Source: Jacaranda mimosifolia (Eukaryota > Streptophyta > Magnoliopsida > Lamiales > Bignoniaceae). From it: 64,000 nucleotides of DNA. Numbering within the stretch: position 1 is the first letter of the stretch; each line of letters begins with the position of its first letter. Location of the stretch: contig CM032124.1 of assembly GCA_018894105.1 (NCBI GenBank), forward strand, positions 357,501-421,500. The letters run 5' to 3'. The notes beneath the pieces are model-generated. The model saw only the letters and a list, made by a program, of their open reading frames with translations, searched no databases and was not told the origin of the DNA. Made by a program: the position numbers and the translations under genes. Positions 48,306-60,961 of this stretch are shown here, in pieces.

Positions 48306-51300
48306 ATGGAAAATGGATGTGAAATTAAAGTGGAGAGTGGAAGTAGATTGGAGAATGAAAAAGAAGAAAGGAAAGAAGAAGAGGTGAATAAAGAAGAAGA
48401 AGAAGTGTTGTCTGTGGAGAGGATATTTGAGAACAAGGAGGTGCCCTCATGGAGGAAACAGTTGACAATTAGAGCTTTTGCTGTGAGTTTTCTGCTGTCA
48501 GTGATGTTCTGCTTCATAGTGATGAAACTGAACCTCACCACTGGGATCATACCATCCTTCAATATATCAGCAGGGCTTTTGGGATTCTTCTTGGTCAAGA
48601 CTTGGACTAAGGTGATTGAAAAATTTGGCTTCTTGAGCCAGCCATTTACCCGTCAAGAAAACACAGTCATTCAGACGTGTGTTGTCGCCTCCTCCGGCAT
48701 TGCCTTTAGTGGTATGATTCCGATTCTCTTCCTAGACATAAATGTATGAACAGGAGCACTTAAATGAAGAAACAAAGTCAAATATTGAAGTTCTATTTTC
48801 CTACAGTTATTTTTGTGTGCAGTTAGGAGACTAGTCATTGTTTATCAAGTAGTGACGAACTCTGCAGCGGCAAATGCATGAATGATTTCTTCAATTTCAT
48901 AAACTCTTCAAGAAATACATATAATTGAGAATTTAATTAAGAGGTGAATATAATTGGTGCAAAAAAGAGAAGCAGATGTAGGATTATCAATTTGGCCAGT
49001 CCTATACTAAATACCAGTTACACAAGGTTGACTCAGAATTGAATAATCTTATGATATTGTACAGGAGGATTCGGAAGTTATCTTTTGGCAATGAGCGAAC
49101 GGGTAGCTAAACAATCAGAAGACAGCAAAGATGGCTTGGACTACAAGAATTTATCACTGGGGTGGATGATTATCTTTCTAGTTGGAGTTAGCTTCCTAGG
49201 CCTGTTCTGTGTGGTGCCCCTCAGCAAGGTAATCTTTATGAACTTGACTTCTTCATGTGAATTTGCATTTGAAAAATATATATAGAATAATACTAAAAAT
49301 AAAGGAATGTCAGTCACACATGACTTTAAATCCAAATATACATAAACTTGTCAAAGACAAAGGATGTGAAGAATGGATATAGAAGATGAGAGTAAGACTT
49401 TTGGCAGAGTGGTAGATAACAGTGTTTCTATTATTGAATGATGTAGATAATGATTCTTTCAGGTCATGATCATAGACTTCAAGTTGCCATATCCAAGTGG
49501 TACAGCAACTGCATATCCTATTAACAGCTTGCACACTCCTAAAGGAGCCAAACAAGCAAAGTAAGTTGATATCTCACTTGTAAAGTTTGCTAACTTCCTC
49601 TAAATTTACTGGAGATTATCGTGTCGAGAACTTGTTAACTTTCTTGGGTATTACAGGAAGCAGGTCAGAGAGTTGGGCAAGTTTTTCTCCTTTAGCTTCT
49701 TGTGGGGCCTCTTCCAATGGTTCTTCACTGCTGGTGGTGACTGCGGGTTTTCAAGCTTCCCAACATTTGGATTGAAAGCATATCAACACAGGTAAGTAAA
49801 CTCACAAAACAAAATGTCCTTATTTCTTTGGTCAATTTGAACATAACATGTGGGAAACTGTGTGGATTTTCTGCCATTAAGATGAAATCCTCCCAACTTT
49901 TTCAAAGGAGCTAATTGTTTCTAACCATGGATACCACCAAGGCTAGAACAGGCAAGAGCATGTTGGCTACAACACAGAAAGCTAAATATTATCATATGTT
50001 TCTTTTGAAATTACAGGTTTTACTTTGATTTCTCAGCAACTTTAGTAGGAGTTGGGATGATTTGTCCTCACATCATAAGCATATCTGTACTAGTTGGAGG
50101 AATCCTTTCTTGGGGTATCATGTGGCCACTTATTGAAAATAGAAAGGGTGATTGGTATCCTGCTGTTCTCCCTCCACACAGTTTACAAGGGTTGGAAGGT
50201 TATAAGGTGATTTTGCCGATATCATTCATTTATTTAATGAGCAAACAAACTATTCGACTATTAGCTATTCCTAAACAGAAATTATGCTAAAACTATGTCA
50301 GATATTTATTGGCATTGCCATGATACTTGGTGATGGCTCATACAACTTCTTCAAGCTGCTGAGCCAAACAGTAGCCAGGTTGTTTCTAAAACTTAGGGAG
50401 AGAAATGCCAACATGCTAATCCCAGTGCCAGAAAATTCTTCTCCTTCAAGAAGATCTCAAGGCTATGATGACCTATGCCGTACCCAACTCTTTCTAAAGG
50501 ATAAAATACCAACACGGTTTGCTGTTGGAGGTTATGTTGCCATTGCAGCAATCTCTACTGCAACACTTCCTCACATCTTGCACCAACTCAAATGGTACTT
50601 CTTATTTGGAACACTTCATCACATCTTCCACGAGCTCAAATGGTACTACATAACAGTCATCTACATCTTCGCCCCAACATTGGCCTTCTGCAATGCATAT
50701 GGGTCTGGGCTCACAGATTGGTCGTTAACATCCACCTACGGGAAGCTTGCCATCTTCACCATAGGGGCATGGGCCGGTGCATCTCATGGAGGAATTCTTG
50801 CTGGATTAGCAGCATGTGGTGTGCTGATGAATATTGTTTCGACTGCCTCAGACCTTATGCAGGATTTCAAGACAGGCTACTTAACCTTAGCTTCACCTCG
50901 TTCAATGTTTTTGAGCCAAGTAATTGGAACAGCGATGGGATGCGTGATTTCTCCTTGTGTATTTTGGATCCTCTATAATGCTTTTCCTGACCTTGGTCGC
51001 CCTACAAGTGAATATCCTGCTCCTTTTGCTACTGTGTACTATAATATGGCTAGGTTGGGTGTTGAAGGCTTCTCAGCACTGCCAAAGAATTGCCTGAAAC
51101 TATGTTATGCCTTCTTTGCAGCTGGTATTCTCATTAACCTGATTAGAGATTCCCTAGGCAGAAAAGGTCCTGGTTTATTCCAATTCCAGTGGCAATGGCA
51201 ATTCCATTTTATATAGGATCCTACTTTGCCATTGACATGTGTGTTGGGAGTCTCATACTCTATATCTGGCAAAAAATAAACAAAGATAAGGCAGATACCT

Positions 51301-51455
51301 TTGGACCTGCCGTCGCCTCAGGTTTAATATGTGGTGATGGAATGTGGACTTTGCCTTCCTCTTTACTAGCTCTGGCAAGGGTAAAACCTCCCATTTGCAT
51401 GAAGTTTATGTCCAGAGCAACAAACAGTCAGGTCCATAAATTTTTACAATCCTAG
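48306..51455 (+). pseudogene. YSL transporter, second tandem copy, frameshifted
   Basis: All six exons of the intact neighbour are present with the same phases: 48306-48711, 49065-49228, 49463-49560, 49657-49791, 50017-50206 and 50302-51455. Splice sites are intact. Exon 6 carries two lesions. A 48-base tandem duplication (36-base repeats at 50563-50598 and 50611-50646) adds 16 residues in frame after [10 protein letters not shown] single-base deletion at about 51,160-51,165 shifts the frame, so translation ends at 51216; the last 88 codons survive in another frame (51189-51455). The predicted product lacks the final membrane segments. Other conserved positions have changed, for example [11 protein letters not shown] for [12 protein letters not shown] sequencing or assembly error at the single-base site would be the alternative explanation. 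Confidence 0.85.
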
Positions 51456-52778
51456 GTTATTCGAAAAAGAAGTACATGTACCAGTCGGTCTACAGACTAG
51501 ATATAGTGAATAATTTGCGTTGTTTTTCATTCTCCTAGTGTTCCGCATGTGTTTGTAATTTCTTGAGACAGAGTTCAGTTACGACCCCTGTCATCTTCTG
51601 ATTTAATTGGTGTATTTTTGGTTCTAGAAGCATTTCAAATTACAATCAAGAGAAGCATATTTATATTACTAGAATTTGTGATACCTGTAACTCTCTTTGT
51701 TTGATGTCTTGCTACAAATCATTTTCTTTCCTACATTTAGCAGTCATCAAGGTATTGTGATTGATTTCAATACAAAAATATTCTTAGTATCAGTTAGATG
51801 AATTCTCAAGGTCAGTTGTAGACTAAACTCCAAAATAGCTAAAGTGATTCTAATCTACATTTAGAACCAATCTACAGTCTTGTATACCCAAACAATAATA
51901 AAAAGCAGTTGTGCTTTTCACTGGTAAGGTTGTTATATTGATTGGGAAAAAAACATTGTTTTTGCATTTTTGTGTATGGTCTACTGCAGTACTCCACCAT
52001 GAAGTGTCAAAACAGGCTCAAGTTGATAGTCAATCTCCAATCCCCGGCCTTAAGTACAAAAATCATGTGATCTGTGCTAATTTTCTTGTTTCCTGTGTTC
52101 TACGTGCATCAAAGCTCATGCTGCATGAATAATTATCATGTGATGAAAAAGCTGTTGACCAATTTTTCCATCAGTCATACCTTCACATAGAGTTTTTCAT
52201 AGTATTAAACCAAAATAACATATCCTTCGCTGCTACCATTATAAAAAAGTTGGATCGTATTGCAGTATTATATGTGAAACTTGTTTCTTATTTATGCTCT
52301 AAACAAAACATAAAAATGAAAGACCATGGTTTCTCATGTTACTAGCAAGTCAACTGATCCAATCCCTATGGAGGGGACAAGGTTTGATATTAAAATTCTA
52401 AGAAAGTGACTTTTGACAGAAATAAGGAGGACGATAATGACATCAAAATTGAAAATTAATTATGGAATTTTCAAGTTATAAACAATCCACTAATCCATGT
52501 TGGTTTCATAGTCACATAAACAAGTAGCTAACACAACAGTCCAGCAGCTGTCAGCGTCAAATGTGCTTATATTTTCGAAATGAAAATCCCATCTTGACAA
52601 TATCAACAATATCATAGTAGCTTGTTCCGGAAGTTCTTCTGATAAACGACTTATTAATCTCTTTGCATGTGCATGTTTTTAACGTACCAAACAAACTTGA
52701 AGGATATTTTTTAGTTCATAAACCTTGTTTTGTTTGATGTGAAGTGTGAACATTTTGTTTCTTGATATTTATATCTAG
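51456..52778. other. Intergenic spacer between second and third YSL copies
   Basis: Contains the presumed 3' UTR of the second copy and the upstream region of the third. No gene, exon or clear repeat is recognised. Confidence 0.45.
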
Positions 52779-53193
52779 ATGGCAGTAGAAATGGAAAAGG
52801 GAAATGAGGACAAGGTAGAGAGCGCAGTGGAATTTGTAGATGATGAAGGAAATAAAGAAACAAATAAGAAGCAAGATGAGGAATTGACGGTAGAGCAAAT
52901 TTTTGAGAAGAAGAAGAAGACAGTACCTTCATGGAAGAAACTGCTGACAGTGAGGGCATTTGTGGTGAGTTCCCTGCTGTCAGTCATGTTTGCTTTCATA
53001 GTGATGAAGCTGAACCTCACCACTGGAATCATACCGTCATTGAACGTGGCTGCTGGTCTGTTGGGGTTCTTCTTTGTCAAGATGTGGACCAAATTCCTTG
53101 AGGGATCAGGCATGTTGAGGCAACCTTTTACTCGTCAAGAGAATACTGTCATCCAGACCTGTGTTGTCGGGTCCTCTGGCATTGCCTTTAGCG
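52779..53193 (+). pseudogene. YSL transporter, third tandem copy, first exon only
   Basis: A well-preserved first exon encodes a charged N-terminus and the first YSL segments: [26 protein letters not shown] and [15 protein letters not shown], ending at SGIAFS and a GT donor in the same phase as its neighbours. The next exon, expected to begin GGFGSYL, is nowhere downstream in the window. Instead, a Copia fragment (53455-53700) and a Helitron-like end follow. It is more diverged from the other two than they are from each other. It is either a truncated gene or the 5' piece of a gene moved elsewhere. Confidence 0.82.
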
Positions 53194-53454
53194 GTACGCT
53201 CCTCAATCCAAAACATTAAACACACACACACACACACACTTTCTTGAATCCTCCAATTCTTTACAATTAGTCTTATCATCCTATTTTTTAAGAATTTTTG
53301 TTCCATCACTAAAGGAATAGCAAAGAATAAGTATCAATTTTCTACTTGCAGTTTCACATCAGGTAGTATGAAATTTCTGATCACAGAAACTTGTCTTATT
53401 TGGGGAAACAAAAATAGTTTGTATTGAAGAAACACAAGCTAGATGCTCGATGTC

Positions 53455-53700
53455 TCAAATTGGTATGTCCTCATTAGTGTGAATCGTTTCCATTTGTACA
53501 ACAGGTGCAAATGTTCCATTAAAGTCATCTAGTCTGCTCTGAATAGCCTTTTGCAACCACATGGGCTTCATACTTTTTGAGTGATCCATCTTCACTGAAT
53601 TTGGTCTTATAGACTTTGGGGAAGATGAACAGGTTCCCAAGTTTCATTTTGCATGTGGTAGTCATTTCTTCGTTCATAGCTCTTTGCCAAAATTCTTTTT
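53455..53700 (-). mobile_element. Copia reverse-transcriptase fragment
   Basis: On the minus strand, frames give WQRAMNEEM, then VYKTKFSEDGS, then FNGTFAPVVQMETIHT. These are the N-terminal reverse transcriptase signatures of Ty1/Copia. No LTRs or other domains are seen, and internal stops are present. It lies within what was intron 1 or its replacement in the third YSL copy. Confidence 0.7.
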
Positions 53701-53719
53701 TTCTGCGCTTTTTAAAAAA

Positions 53720-53747
53720 CTAGAAAGGTGCACGTGCGTTGCACGTG
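53720..53747 (-). mobile_element. Helitron-like 3' terminus
   Basis: Read on the minus strand, a perfect 7-bp hairpin (CACGTGC-AAC-GCACGTG) is followed 7 bases later by CTAG and then T. This matches the plant Helitron 3' end: a hairpin roughly ten bases from a terminal CTRR, inserted before T. The element body would extend to higher coordinates. I could not locate a 5' TC end or any Rep/helicase gene, so a non-autonomous or truncated copy is inferred. Confidence 0.5.
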
Positions 53748-56210
53748 ACTTAATAATTTTTATGTTTATTTACTCTATGAATTATTTAATTTAAATGCTT
53801 ATAAAAATGATAAACGAAAAATAAAAAAATAAGATAAACAAAACATAAAAAATAAATTATCATTTTGAGTTGTAATAGTAGCAATAAATAATATGAATTT
53901 CATTCAAATAAAACCAAGTAATTCATATCTCAAAGTTGATAATAAAAACTAATGCATCTCATAAATTGAAAAACTCTTTGGTAGCTAGGAAACATCCAAT
54001 CAAAGAATTGTCCAATAAAAATATTTAAGTCTACTTTCTAGATTGCAATGCTTTATGGTCACTAACTCGAATTGACAATTTAAACATAATTTATATAGTA
54101 AGTAGATTAAAATATACGCAATTTAGTTAATGGTTAGTTAAAAAGCAAAATATGCATCCAATAAAATTGATAAATATTGAATTATAATAGCAGGGAATTC
54201 ATTTGGATTTTAAAGAATATTCTTATAAGACTTTAGTAATCTCATTTTTGTGTTGCTTCTTTGATACTTAGCATCATATTCCATTTATTATTAGCAACTC
54301 TTGAAACGATGTTGTGCGTCCAACATGGTTTAAGAACATTTAAGTCAATCTCTTTCTCCTTCTATGGATTGCATTGTATATATGACCTCTCACATCTCAT
54401 TTGTTTATTTCATTCAACATCTACATTATTTGTCTCAAATATAGTATTCTAAATATTCTTTATATGGATAATTGCTTTCTTTATCACTTTTAGTACATAG
54501 AGAAATGTTCCGTGGCATTATTTGGAGATGTGGTCGCATTGAATGTTTTGTATATTTTAATTAACACAATAAGTGGCAAATTGTTGATTTGGGTGGTGGT
54601 TGTAAATTAATAATTACATATATAATTTATTCAAATTGAATTAAAAAATGCTCCACATTAAATCTAGAACAGAGACCCTCTGAGCACTTTTAAAATACTT
54701 AATTTCATTACTTATTTTCTTCATCGCTTTAGGTGATGTCAATGATCACTCTATCATTTCTCTTGTAGATATATTTGTATAATATTTCATTGGTGTCACT
54801 ACAAAACATATCTCATATTGATATGACAATTATATCCGAATAGCGTACTAACCACTTGTTATTAAATTATGCAATACGACCCTAATTATTATACAATCTC
54901 TTTTGTTAAACCAGATATACATATTTTTCCTAAACAGTGCTTTCACAATACGACGTGGATAAAGACATTTTCATTTTCCATCAATCGTACAAGAATTATA
55001 CTTGTTTCTATCTATACATGATTCATGCACCATCTGTTTAAGAATTAAACGATAGAATATAAGATGTTTTTTTAGATTTTGAAGTTTTGTATACACAAAC
55101 CTATTATATTAATCTAGACTTGTAATTTTATACTTAAACTTTAGAATAATCACTATATGAGCATGGGGAGATCTTCCCCCCCCCCCCCCCCCCCCCCGCC
55201 CCTGTAGTTTAGACATATGCAACAACTTTTTCAAATATTTGCTTCATAACTAATTGGTTTTCAGACATTCTACTTTTGCTCAAAGGACTCTAGAGGTTAA
55301 ATTTGGTGAATGTTGAGCTCTTTGACCATCATAGATGTTTTCTTGTATTTTCATTTTTGGTTGCAAGTTATTGTCATAAAAATATATAGGTAATGTTTGG
55401 ATATGAATGATCTGTTCTGAGTTATATATTTTGGGAGAATGAGTTTTGGTAGTGGGTTTGGGGAATGCAATGTATGTTTGTTTATGTTTTGAGAATAATA
55501 AATAAATTATGTCGAAAAATTTTGATATGTTTGTTTATGTTTTGGGAGGAGACAAATTCTACTGTAATGATCAATCAATACTTTTTGTTAGGTTTTTGGG
55601 GTGAAAATGAAATTGAGTGATTTTTTTTTTAATTGTTAAAGTAATAATAAAATATGTATGATAATATATATATAATATGTATGTATATTGTTAAGTCCAT
55701 ATTAGTATTAATTTTAATATCATATGTAGGACTTAACAAATAATTTTTTTGTTTAAAAAATTATAATTTCCTTGTTAATTTGTGAAGATTTGGAATTACA
55801 GGAATATAAGTAGAGAAGCTATAAAATGGGACAAATTGACAAAAGTTGATGGAAATGCTGACAGGATGACACCTCATGATCTAATCAAGGATGAGCAGAA
55901 AAGACTTTTTATTTATTCGAATCATATTCTAATTAGAAGACTGTTTTAATTAGATATAAACTGGCCTTTTAGACGCTTAGTTGAGGAAGAGGGATTTTCT
56001 ATTTTGGAGATCAGAAGTATCATGAAAATTCGAAATTCAGAGGAGAACAAAATGGAGATTAGATTCATCTAGGAATAGAGTTTCTTCTTATCCCTTTGAT
56101 TTTGTTTTTAATTTTGGATTCGAAATAATATTTCGTTTTATTCATGTTTTGTTTTATAATTCAATTATGAACTAATTCGTTACTCTAGGATTTAATGGAT
56201 TCTTTTGAAT
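53748..56210. other. AT-rich region without a recognised gene
   Basis: Possible body of the Helitron-like element. It contains a C22 homopolymer (55176-55197) and MITE-like AT-rich sequence around 55,380-55,620, but no coding exon was recognised on either strand. Confidence 0.4.
55176..55197. repeat. C22 homopolymer tract
   Basis: Twenty-two consecutive C residues followed by GCCCC. It may form a G-quadruplex or i-motif and is also a place where assembly length is unreliable. Confidence 0.9.
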
Positions 56211-56215
56211 AAATT

Positions 56216-57030
56216 TGATATGGGGAAGTAAGATGAGCCCAACAAGCCCAATAGAAACATAACAGGCCCAGGAAGAGGTTGACCAGCCAAAAGAGTTTGA
56301 CCAGAGAGGTCATGCACTTGACCAGACCAGAATAGGTCGACCAGAGGATCTCGACCAGAGAGGTCATGCACTTGACCAAAGTGACCAGAAGAGGTCGACT
56401 AGAGAGGTCATGCACTCGACCAGAAGAGGTCATGTGCACTTGACCAGAGAGATTCGGTTGGGGAGATATCTCGACCAGGAAAGATCTCCACAAGTTGCTG
56501 TCGCTGTCGCATTAAATACAATGTCACCACCAGTTGCTGTCGCATTTAATGCACTCAACCACTACTCTGCCACATTAAATACACTGACAGACGGCTTGCC
56601 TCTTCATTAAATGCAGAGATCTCCACAATATCCCAAAAGGATATGGGGGGGCCACCTGGAAAGAGGATCCCATATAAGGAAAAGACCTAAAAACCCTCAT
56701 GCAAGGACAAAGGTCCTCTCTGCAAGAGCAAGGGTACCGTGGACATTTTGATCTCCTACTTGGGGCTATAAATACCCCAATTCCAGCCTTTTAAAGGTAT
56801 GCCATTCCATACTAAAAAGTCCTCACTCTGCTGCTCATTATCTACCCGATCTCATACTAACTTGAGCGTCGGAGAGCCTAAGCCGAGGGCATCTCGGCTA
56901 GCTTGACGTTTGCTCTTAGTTGCAGGACTCAGCCCAGGTATCTGTGGAGCTCATTTACTCGGCCAGGCAGGCAGGTCAATCCACCCAGATTCCGTCCCAA
57001 TCCAGCTATATACAACTCTTACCTTCATCA
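56216..57030 (+). mobile_element. Solo LTR related to the small LTR element
   Basis: An 815-base segment begins TGATATGGGG and ends CTTCATCA, with a perfect 5-base flanking duplication AAATT (56211-56215 and 57031-57035). Near its 3' end, ACTTGAGCGTCGGAGAGCCT and the following CTAAGCCGAGG match the reverse complement of the LTRs at 12476-14483. It contains several GACCAGA(G/A)GAGGTC-like internal repeats (56,290-56,480) and CATTAAAT units. No internal retroelement sequence follows, so LTR-LTR recombination has probably removed it. Confidence 0.85.
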
Positions 57031-57035
57031 AAATT

Positions 57036-57919
57036 GATGCATGATTTTCTTCTATGAAATTAATAGCGCTTAAAGTTTTTCTTCTATTGTATGCTTTTTC
57101 TATTTGATTGTCTGATCAACAGTTAAGTACATCTTTGAACCCTAGAGGAGTCTTGAAAAAGAAAATCTAGGGATTGATTGATAATAGAAGACCTTAGGAT
57201 TAATTTTTCAAATTGATGAACTAATTAATTTGTGAGTAGGATAAGAATATACCTACTTGCCCTAGGGAGTTAGTTGAGTGGTACAACCTTATTCATAATT
57301 TAGTTGATTCACATAGGAATATAGTGAATTGAATAAATTAGGGATTTGATTGCTGGTAATTCGGAAGAACCTCGTAATTGCAAAAGACTCAAGACTAATA
57401 ACCTGTTATTAATTTTAGAAGGAAAAAATTTTGTAATCAACTTATTTGATTGATGAAATCATAATTTTAGGCTTCTATATCCTGATAAAAATCTTAAATC
57501 AGTTTAGTTTTAATTCTTATTTAATTGATTTTGTTTGAATAAAACAAGTGTATGATAAATTAATAATTAGTAGCGAATAATTTAGTTCATCGTGGGATCG
57601 ATACTCTTCTCATCATTTTATTACTTGTTGCGACATGTGCACTCGCGTATTTGTTTGTATTATTTATTTTGGCACAAAACAACTAACATATATATATATA
57701 TATATATATATTAAAAAATGAAAAAGTTTTGGGGATGGTAAAAGATAGAAGAAGGCATTTTAAAATTTTTAATTTGGCATTTTGGAGGGAAAATTTTTGT
57801 ATGTTTGGACGCATATTGGCAAAACAAAATATTTTGCCAAAATGTAACCAAGCATAGCCATAGGTTTCCAAATGTTTGGACTAATACCAATACATCAAGA
57901 TATATATGATGCATATCTC
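57036..57919. other. AT-rich spacer with TA microsatellite
   Basis: Contains a TA run at about 57,690-57,710 and no recognised gene. Confidence 0.45.
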
Positions 57920-58021
57920 CTTAGTCTCAAATGAAAGATATTGAAGAACTATTCTTTCTTCAACCTCACTACCCCTTGTCTTTCCTTTCGATGGTACTAT
58001 CCATCATTTCTTGCATTGATT

Positions 58022-58672
58022 CATGGATTAATGTGAGATTTTATCTAGTGAAATGTATTTGTTCATCTTTCATATCATCATAAATGAAACATTTCACTAT
58101 GTCATATTCATGTTATTACTAAAACTAATATATATTTACACTTTCTAATTTTAAATAATTTAAATGAGATAATTATCAATCCAATAATACATCTTTTCCG
58201 AAAAAATTCAAGTTTGAATTGAATATGAAAAAATTCAAGCCAATTATATAATGAGTGAATTATACTTGTTACATCATTAATGTACTTTTTAAGAATGCTT
58301 GTCATATGATTAGTTGAGCTATACCAAATTTGATCTTCCCAGGTTTTCCTCATCCTCTGTCATGCCCAAAATAACAAATTTAGTTGAATTTTGCACAAAG
58401 TTATTTGAAAAACATAAACTTATTTATATTTTTAAATAAAATTATATATATTTCTATCTTATTATCTTTTAAAAATAATTTATTGAAAGTTAGTAATATC
58501 TCATTATCACTTTAAGTGAAAATGTTTTATTTGGTTCATTTTTACATCTTCTATTAGCATTATCAATTATCTAATAATTTTCTTTTAATCCACTTTTAAG
58601 TCATTTAACTTAAATAAGTAGGAATGCGAAATTTCTCATACTTGTGACATGCTATAAAAGCATCTTTTGCTT
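58022..58672. repeat. Direct repeat copy 1 within the right inverted block
   Basis: It begins CATGGATTAATGTGAG and ends TATAAAAGCATCTTTTGCT. It matches 60962-61621 over about 650 bases with scattered substitutions and indels. No TG/CA LTR-type ends are present. Confidence 0.78.
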
Positions 58673-60961
58673 AAGAGGTCATTACGATAGATTCATTCTT
58701 TTGAATTGTATTATCGAATGTTTTAAAACCTTTTTTTAATGTGACATATTGTATCATTCCTTGGGAAAATAAATGGATATTACAATAGGTTGTAACATCC
58801 ATAATAATATGTTCTTCTGTGTTTATGTCTTCAATGTGCATGGACAGCAACATCTCATTCCGCTAATATATTATGACTATCCCTTGAACCTAAATTGCCA
58901 CAACACATTTGTCTAATTTCATGCTTTTTGAGATATGAAGTTGAATGTCATTCATTGAAAGGTAATCCTATAAGCTTCTAAAGATTTTTGCATATAGATT
59001 TATCTTGATGAATTTTGTAAGTTTCTTCACAATTGCTTCTAATCATAAGTATGATTTCCTACTATCTTCATTCTATTCTGTAGCTCATATTTAGCTTTGA
59101 CAAAAATAAAACCGAAAGGTACCAAGCTCATTTCCATTTGGAATAAGTCCTAGAAAATTATGATATAGCATGCCTTGTGTTGAAAGATATAAACTCCATC
59201 CTTTGCAGATCCAAACATTTTATCTAATTTTACACAAAACAAGATAAAAGAAAATATGTAATTCAAAACTCAAATATTTTTTCAGAAGTTCATGACCTCT
59301 GAACAACTTATACAATTTATTTGACATTTGAATAAGTGTAGCTAGTTTTTCTATTCCCATAATTAAATATGCGAGGCTCATATTCAAATCTTACAACATT
59401 TTTATGATGCAATTAAGTATCTTACTTATTTCATAAATTTCAAGCATCATAAACTATCAAATCTAATCAAAACAATGAGATTAAGACTTAAATTTGTTCG
59501 CATATAACTATTTTTTGTCTGTATGTATGATATTTATTTAAAATTATAAAGTATATCTTTATTAACAATTAGTGAACTTTTGATTGATAAGAATCATTTG
59601 TGATCTTAAAAGATATTGAATGGACAAATACTGACAATTGCATTATTTGGAAACTAACTCTTTTTCATCCAAAGCTACAATTTAGGAAGAGGTGCTACTC
59701 GTTGTTCCTTATGTTTTTGCTCCATTGATAATTTAATTGACTTCATTTTTGGGGGAGGCTATTAAGTTTTTATTTATGTATTCTTGACTCTTTGCAATAC
59801 TTAGAATGATATATTTCTTCTTTATCCGATCTAGTTTTCATTATTGAAACACATATGCTATAAAATGGCATTAGAAATTATGTCCATATATTTAAAATAT
59901 AGGTGAATTTTTCTAAATAACCATATATGATAACGTTTTAAGTATACACCAAAATATCCAATACAAATTATTTATACGAAATTGAATTCATGGTAGAAAT
60001 TTATTGATACATTACCATTTTAAGAAACTTTTTTCCTGAAAAATGGAATAATGAAAATATGTAAATTGAAAAATTAATGAAATAAAATATATCTTGAAGA
60101 GCTTCATATTTAAAAGATATAATTTATTTGTGTTTTTTTACAATTTAATGACTATAATAGTAGCCAAAATTATTGAACTATTTTATTTTTGGGTGGTATT
60201 TTAATAAACTTTTATTTTTAAATTTTCATAAATTGAATTTGTGAAAGTTCTTATTCTATTTTAATTTAATTTTTTAATTTTTTGTTTATTGAAAACTTAT
60301 AAGCATGTGCACCTACTTATTATGTTTGAATTTTTTAAAAAATAAATTTAAATTGATATTTTATAAAATAAAAACAAAGATATGATTTGAGAATAATTTA
60401 GAGTAATCTATAAATTATTTCCCTTTAAATTTTAATAAAAAAAATTATTACTTATTTAATATTACGTTTTTAATGGATGACTTGTTTTGATATAAAATTA
60501 GAAAGAAAGAAATAATTTAGGTGTGCGACCGTATTGTTTATCTATAACGAATTTGTTCCCACTTTTCAACAAAATATTCTCTTCTTAGTCAAGCTAAAAA
60601 GGTGGAAGTTAAATTCTGATTAATTTTAAACCTTAAAATATCATCATGTCAAATAAGAATATTACATTATTCTATAAATTTTTGTTGGTGAAAAAATGTG
60701 TGAAGAATATTTGATTAAAAGATTACTATGCTGATGCATATTTTTGCAAGATTTGAATTATGAATTAGGTTGGCAATTAATATAATGTGACATAAATTTG
60801 TTAAAAGTAACTTCTTCATTTGAAATAATTGTATCTTATTAATTACTTAACATTTAGTAATACAGGAAATAAAAAAATGTTATTGTTGAATATTATGTAT
60901 TTAGTTTATATATACTTCCTACCTAGTCGGCATATACTTCATAGGGTATGGATGGTGACAC

